Shown here piece by piece: positions 4,262 through 6,807 of a stretch of 6,807 nt of DNA. The position numbers and the translations under genes were made by a program. The stretch is from DAOPJM01 sp035399665 (GTDB lineage: Bacteria > Bacillota > Clostridia > Christensenellales > CAG-138). How positions within the stretch are numbered: position 1 is the stretch's first letter; each line of letters opens with the position of its first letter. A model generated the notes under the pieces. That model saw only the letters and a list, made by a program, of their open reading frames with translations, was not told the DNA's origin and made no database searches. Location of the stretch: assembly GCA_035399665.1 (NCBI GenBank), contig DAOPJM010000063.1:1-6807 (forward strand). The letters run 5' to 3'.

Positions 4262-6658
4262 TTATTTCTTTATTTCGCTGGGTTTGGTGGTCATAATGCG
4301 GTACAGCTCGGTATCCTTGGGGAAACGGTCTGCAAAGGGCAGGATGATGTTGCCATAGAAAAGCAGCCCCTCGCCCTCGCCGGAATGAGTGACATACGAA
4401 AGCTGGTGGGGGCTGATGTTGAGCTGCTTTGCAAGTATCTGTCGGTCGCCGGAGGCTTGGTTGAGCATATACACGAAGTCAGAGTTCTCAAAGATGTTCT
4501 CAACCTCGCGGGATGAAAGCAAGTCTTTGACGTTTTGCGTGATTCCCGTGGGGATACCGCCCCATTTTCTAAAACGCTTCCAGATTTCAACGGAATAAGC
4601 AGCGGTCTGTTCCTCTTTGAGCAGAAGATGGAACTCATCCATGTAGTATCTGGTTGCTTTTCCCTCGGCGCGGTTGGCGGTCACACGCCCCCACACTTGG
4701 TCTTGAACGATGAGCATACCCAGCTTTTTGAGCTGCTTTCCAAGCTCTTTGATGTCGTAGCATACAAGCCGGTTCTCAATATCCACGTTGGTTCTGTGGT
4801 TAAAGACGTTCAGGGAGCCGGAAACGTAGATTTCCAACGCGGTGGCGATGTGCTTTGCTTCCTTTTCCTCCTGATCCAGCAGCGCCTTATATAAATCTCC
4901 GAGAATGGGGACGTTTTCGGGGCGCGGGTCGTTGAGGTATCCCTGATAGACGAGACGAACTGCACGGTCAATGACGGTCTTTTCGATGGGCTGGAGGCCG
5001 TCGCGCCCGCCGACAATCAGCTCACACAGGGACAAAATGAAGTCTGACTTCAAGGACAGCGGGTTTTCGTCCTCTGAGTAGTTCAGGTTGATGTCCATCG
5101 GGTTGATGTACTGCGTACTCGTCGGAGCAATCTTCACCACCTGTCCGTGGAGCCTTTCCACCAGCGGATAGTATTCGCCCTCCGGGTCGCAGATGATGAT
5201 GTCATCGCGGGAAATTAGGAAGGTGTTGGCGATCTCACGCTTGGCGCTGAAGGACTTGCCGCTGCCCGGTGTGCCGAGGATAAGACCGTTGGGGTTTTTC
5301 AGCGCCTTCCTGTCCACCATAATGAGGTTGTTTGAGAGAGCGTTGAGGCCGTAGTACAGACCTTCGCCGCCGGTCTGGAAAAGCTCTTGCGTGGTGAACG
5401 GGATGAAGATGGCCGTGGAACTGGTCGTCAAGCCCCGCTGTATCTCAATCTCATTGAGGCCGAGCGGAAGCGAGGACATGAGCGCCTTTTCCTGTTGGAA
5501 GTCAAGCCGTGCCAGCACACAGTTGTACTTCTGCGCGATGCTCTGCGCCTGAAAGATGTTGTTTTCAAGCTGCTGCTTGGTGTCAGCGGTGTTCATCACA
5601 AGGAAAGTGAGCAGGAACATACGCTCATTGTGGCTCTGGAGGTCTTGAAGCAGTTTCTTGGCCTCGCCGCCGTAGGTCGCAAGGTCGGACGGGATAATGT
5701 CCATGTCATAGCCGGAACGGACGGCCTTTTTTTGTTCCTCGATTTTCATTTTGTCCAAATCCGTAATCTTGCGCTTGATGGTCTTGATGGCCTTGGTCTG
5801 GTCAACAGACTGAATGTGGAGGTTTACCACAAGGGAACTCTCCATATCCAAGAAGTCAGCCAGCATACGGTCATTAAGCTCCGGCGCGAGAATCTGGAGG
5901 AATGATACAGCGCCAGCTTTGCCGCCCATTCGGAATGTGCGCCCGTCCGGGAACTCAAACGAGGACGGCGCGATGAAATCCTTTGTGGAGAGGCCGGAAA
6001 GAGGCAGCCAGTCCCACTCAAACAGGAACTTTTCATGCCCGTCCATGTGAAAGATGCTGTGCATCAGGTAGAGACGCTCTTTACCGTTCATCACGTCAGC
6101 ACTCACACCAAGGCGCTTGAAATTATTGAGTACATCCGTTTCTATGCGCTCCAGACGCGGTTTCGCGCTCTTAATGCTGTCGGCTTCAATGCCAAAGGTC
6201 AGATACTTGGTCTTTGTCAGGCCGTTATTGCCCTTGGCAAGCTGGTTCTGAAGCATTGCGGCATACTCAGCGCGTATATCGTCAAAGGCGTCGCCCTGCT
6301 GGGGAATGAAGATGGATTGCTCGAAGTTTTCCATGCTCACGGAGAGGTTCAAAAAGGAAAACTGGAACTTGATAGAACTGTCGAAGTAATTGAGGAAGTC
6401 GCACCACCCGTCAAAAATGGCCGTCTTATCCTCGTTCTGTGCCAGTTGGTAGTTGATGTCCTGAAACTGTACGGTCTTTGTGTAGAATGTATCAGTTACC
6501 CGGCAGATACCGTCCGGCCAAATGCGCTGATACGGAATTGACTGCTGCGCTGTCTGCGGAGCTTTCGTGTCCCGCTTGGCTCGTTCCACAGCAGCGGCGA
6601 TCTGTTTACGCTCCGAGCGTGTCAGCGTTCTTCTTTGTGTGCGGTTCTTTTCGGACAA
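4262..6658 (-). CDS. VirB4-like conjugal transfer ATPase (CD1110 family), 798 aa, TTG start
   Basis: This is the cytoplasmic ATPase that powers assembly and substrate transfer of the ICE type IV secretion channel. Using the TTG start, a VirB4/CagE-type N-terminal half (about 40-420) is followed by a RecA-like motor. The motor has Walker A GTPGSGKS at 462-469 (5252-5275), a DPEGEY motif at 491-496, Walker B YYMDEFH at 671-677 with Asp674-Glu675, and a conserved ITQNVKDLL segment at about 706-714. No motor motif is missing and there is no frameshift. The open frame extends up to an ATG at 6748, but the first 30 codons there only shadow prgI. TTG at 6656-6658 has AGGAGG nine bases upstream, and it yields an N-terminus (MSEKNRTQRRTLTRSERKQ) that fits family members. 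It overlaps prgI by 53 bases. Its TAA lies inside the ribosome binding site of the next gene. Confidence 0.95.
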   Translation of the reverse strand: MSEKNRTQRRTLTRSERKQIAAAVERAKRDTKAPQTAQQSIPYQRIWPDGICRVTDTFYTKTVQFQDINYQLAQNEDKTAIFDGWCDFLNYFDSSIKFQFSFLNLSVSMENFEQSIFIPQQGDAFDDIRAEYAAMLQNQLAKGNNGLTKTKYLTFGIEADSIKSAKPRLERIETDVLNNFKRLGVSADVMNGKERLYLMHSIFHMDGHEKFLFEWDWLPLSGLSTKDFIAPSSFEFPDGRTFRMGGKAGAVSFLQILAPELNDRMLADFLDMESSLVVNLHIQSVDQTKAIKTIKRKITDLDKMKIEEQKKAVRSGYDMDIIPSDLATYGGEAKKLLQDLQSHNERMFLLTFLVMNTADTKQQLENNIFQAQSIAQKYNCVLARLDFQQEKALMSSLPLGLNEIEIQRGLTTSSTAIFIPFTTQELFQTGGEGLYYGLNALSNNLIMVDRKALKNPNGLILGTPGSGKSFSAKREIANTFLISRDDIIICDPEGEYYPLVERLHGQVVKIAPTSTQYINPMDINLNYSEDENPLSLKSDFILSLCELIVGGRDGLQPIEKTVIDRAVRLVYQGYLNDPRPENVPILGDLYKALLDQEEKEAKHIATALEIYVSGSLNVFNHRTNVDIENRLVCYDIKELGKQLKKLGMLIVQDQVWGRVTANRAEGKATRYYMDEFHLLLKEEQTAAYSVEIWKRFRKWGGIPTGITQNVKDLLSSREVENIFENSDFVYMLNQASGDRQILAKQLNISPHQLSYVTHSGEGEGLLFYGNIILPFADRFPKDTELYRIMTTKPSEIKK

Positions 6659-6807
6659 TAGCCTGTACCTCCTTATCGAGATTTGCCTGCCGTTCCAGCA
6701 CGGCATAGAAGTTGTCGGTTTTGTAAGGCCGCTTCTTTGGCCGAACAAACATGGTTTGAATGATGTTGTTGAGGATTACTTCAAGCGGCTGCCCGTTCTT
6801 TTCGTAC
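6606..6807 (-). CDS. PrgI family conjugation membrane protein, C-terminal fragment (5' end outside window)
   Basis: Reading the minus strand from 6806 gives 66 codons without interruption to a TAA at 6606-6608. The peptide contains the stretches GQPLEVILNNIIQTMFVRPKKRPYK (residues 5-29 of the fragment) and NFYAVLERQANLDKEVQAI. I recognise these as the cytoplasmic C-terminal tail of PrgI-family proteins, which sit immediately upstream of virB4 in Tn1549/CTn-type elements. In that family two N-terminal membrane helices precede this tail, and the protein is thought to act like VirB3, docking the VirB4 ATPase at the membrane. The helices lie beyond the window edge, so they are not seen. The last 53 bases overlap the start of virB4 in another frame, which suggests translational coupling. 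The short length and missing start are due to the window boundary, not to decay. Confidence 0.88.
   Translation of the reverse strand, partial: YEKNGQPLEVILNNIIQTMFVRPKKRPYKTDNFYAVLERQANLDKEVQAIVRKEPHTKKNADTLGA
6668..6673 (-). promoter_or_regulatory. Ribosome binding site of virB4, decides the TTG start
   Basis: The minus strand reads AAGGAGG here, nine bases before TTG at 6656-6658. It lies inside the coding sequence of the upstream prgI gene, so ribosomes finishing prgI pass directly over it. The in-frame ATG at 6748 has no comparable site in front of it. Confidence 0.75.

Noticed and set aside
5387..5905. Plus-strand open frame of 172 codons, and a similar one at 6035-6541
   Set aside because: Both are antisense to conserved parts of VirB4, show no recognisable domain, and are expected shadows in moderately GC-rich sequence.
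6588..6630. Short palindrome ACGCTCCGAGCGT near the prgI stop
   Set aside because: The arms leave only a one-base loop, so no stable hairpin with a biological reading is supported beyond a 4-bp stem.

Overview
The window is a single minus-strand operon fragment from the conjugation module of an integrative and conjugative element (ICE) of the Tn1549 / Clostridioides difficile CTn2-CTn4 type. The host is most likely a gut Clostridium-class Firmicute (Ruminococcaceae/Oscillospiraceae or Lachnospiraceae). The evidence is the set and order of proteins recognised by sequence, strong AGGAGG ribosome binding sites, and tightly packed or overlapping genes. I see no plus-strand gene, RNA gene, insertion sequence, CRISPR array, origin or attachment site.

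In the direction of transcription (high to low coordinates) the genes are: the C-terminal 66 codons of a PrgI-family membrane protein, cut by the window edge (6606-6807); a VirB4-like conjugation ATPase (4262-6658, TTG start inside the end of prgI); an unrecognised 182-residue protein with a very acidic core (3702-4250); a membrane-anchored NlpC/P60 cell-wall peptidase of the CD1108 type (1941-3668, TTG start); a small coiled-coil DUF4315 protein (1677-1925); and a large secreted, C-terminally anchored CD1107/DUF4366-type surface protein (32-1690). Bases 1-31 are 3' flank with no recognisable feature.

Together these form part of a Gram-positive type IV secretion apparatus. VirB4 supplies energy and works with the PrgI/VirB3-like membrane protein. 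The NlpC/P60 enzyme probably opens the peptidoglycan so the channel can pass. DUF4315 and the CD1107-type protein are constant companions of unknown role in these elements.

The backbone is a known system, so I do not claim a new one. The less ordinary points are: two six-cysteine motifs with identical spacing in the CD1107-type protein, flanking an Ig-like/proline-threonine-rich insert; an 18-bp tandem repeat coding for hexapeptides; several long stem-loops inside coding sequence, two of them terminator-like; two TTG starts; and a charge complementarity between the basic cytoplasmic part of the peptidase and the acidic segments of its neighbours.
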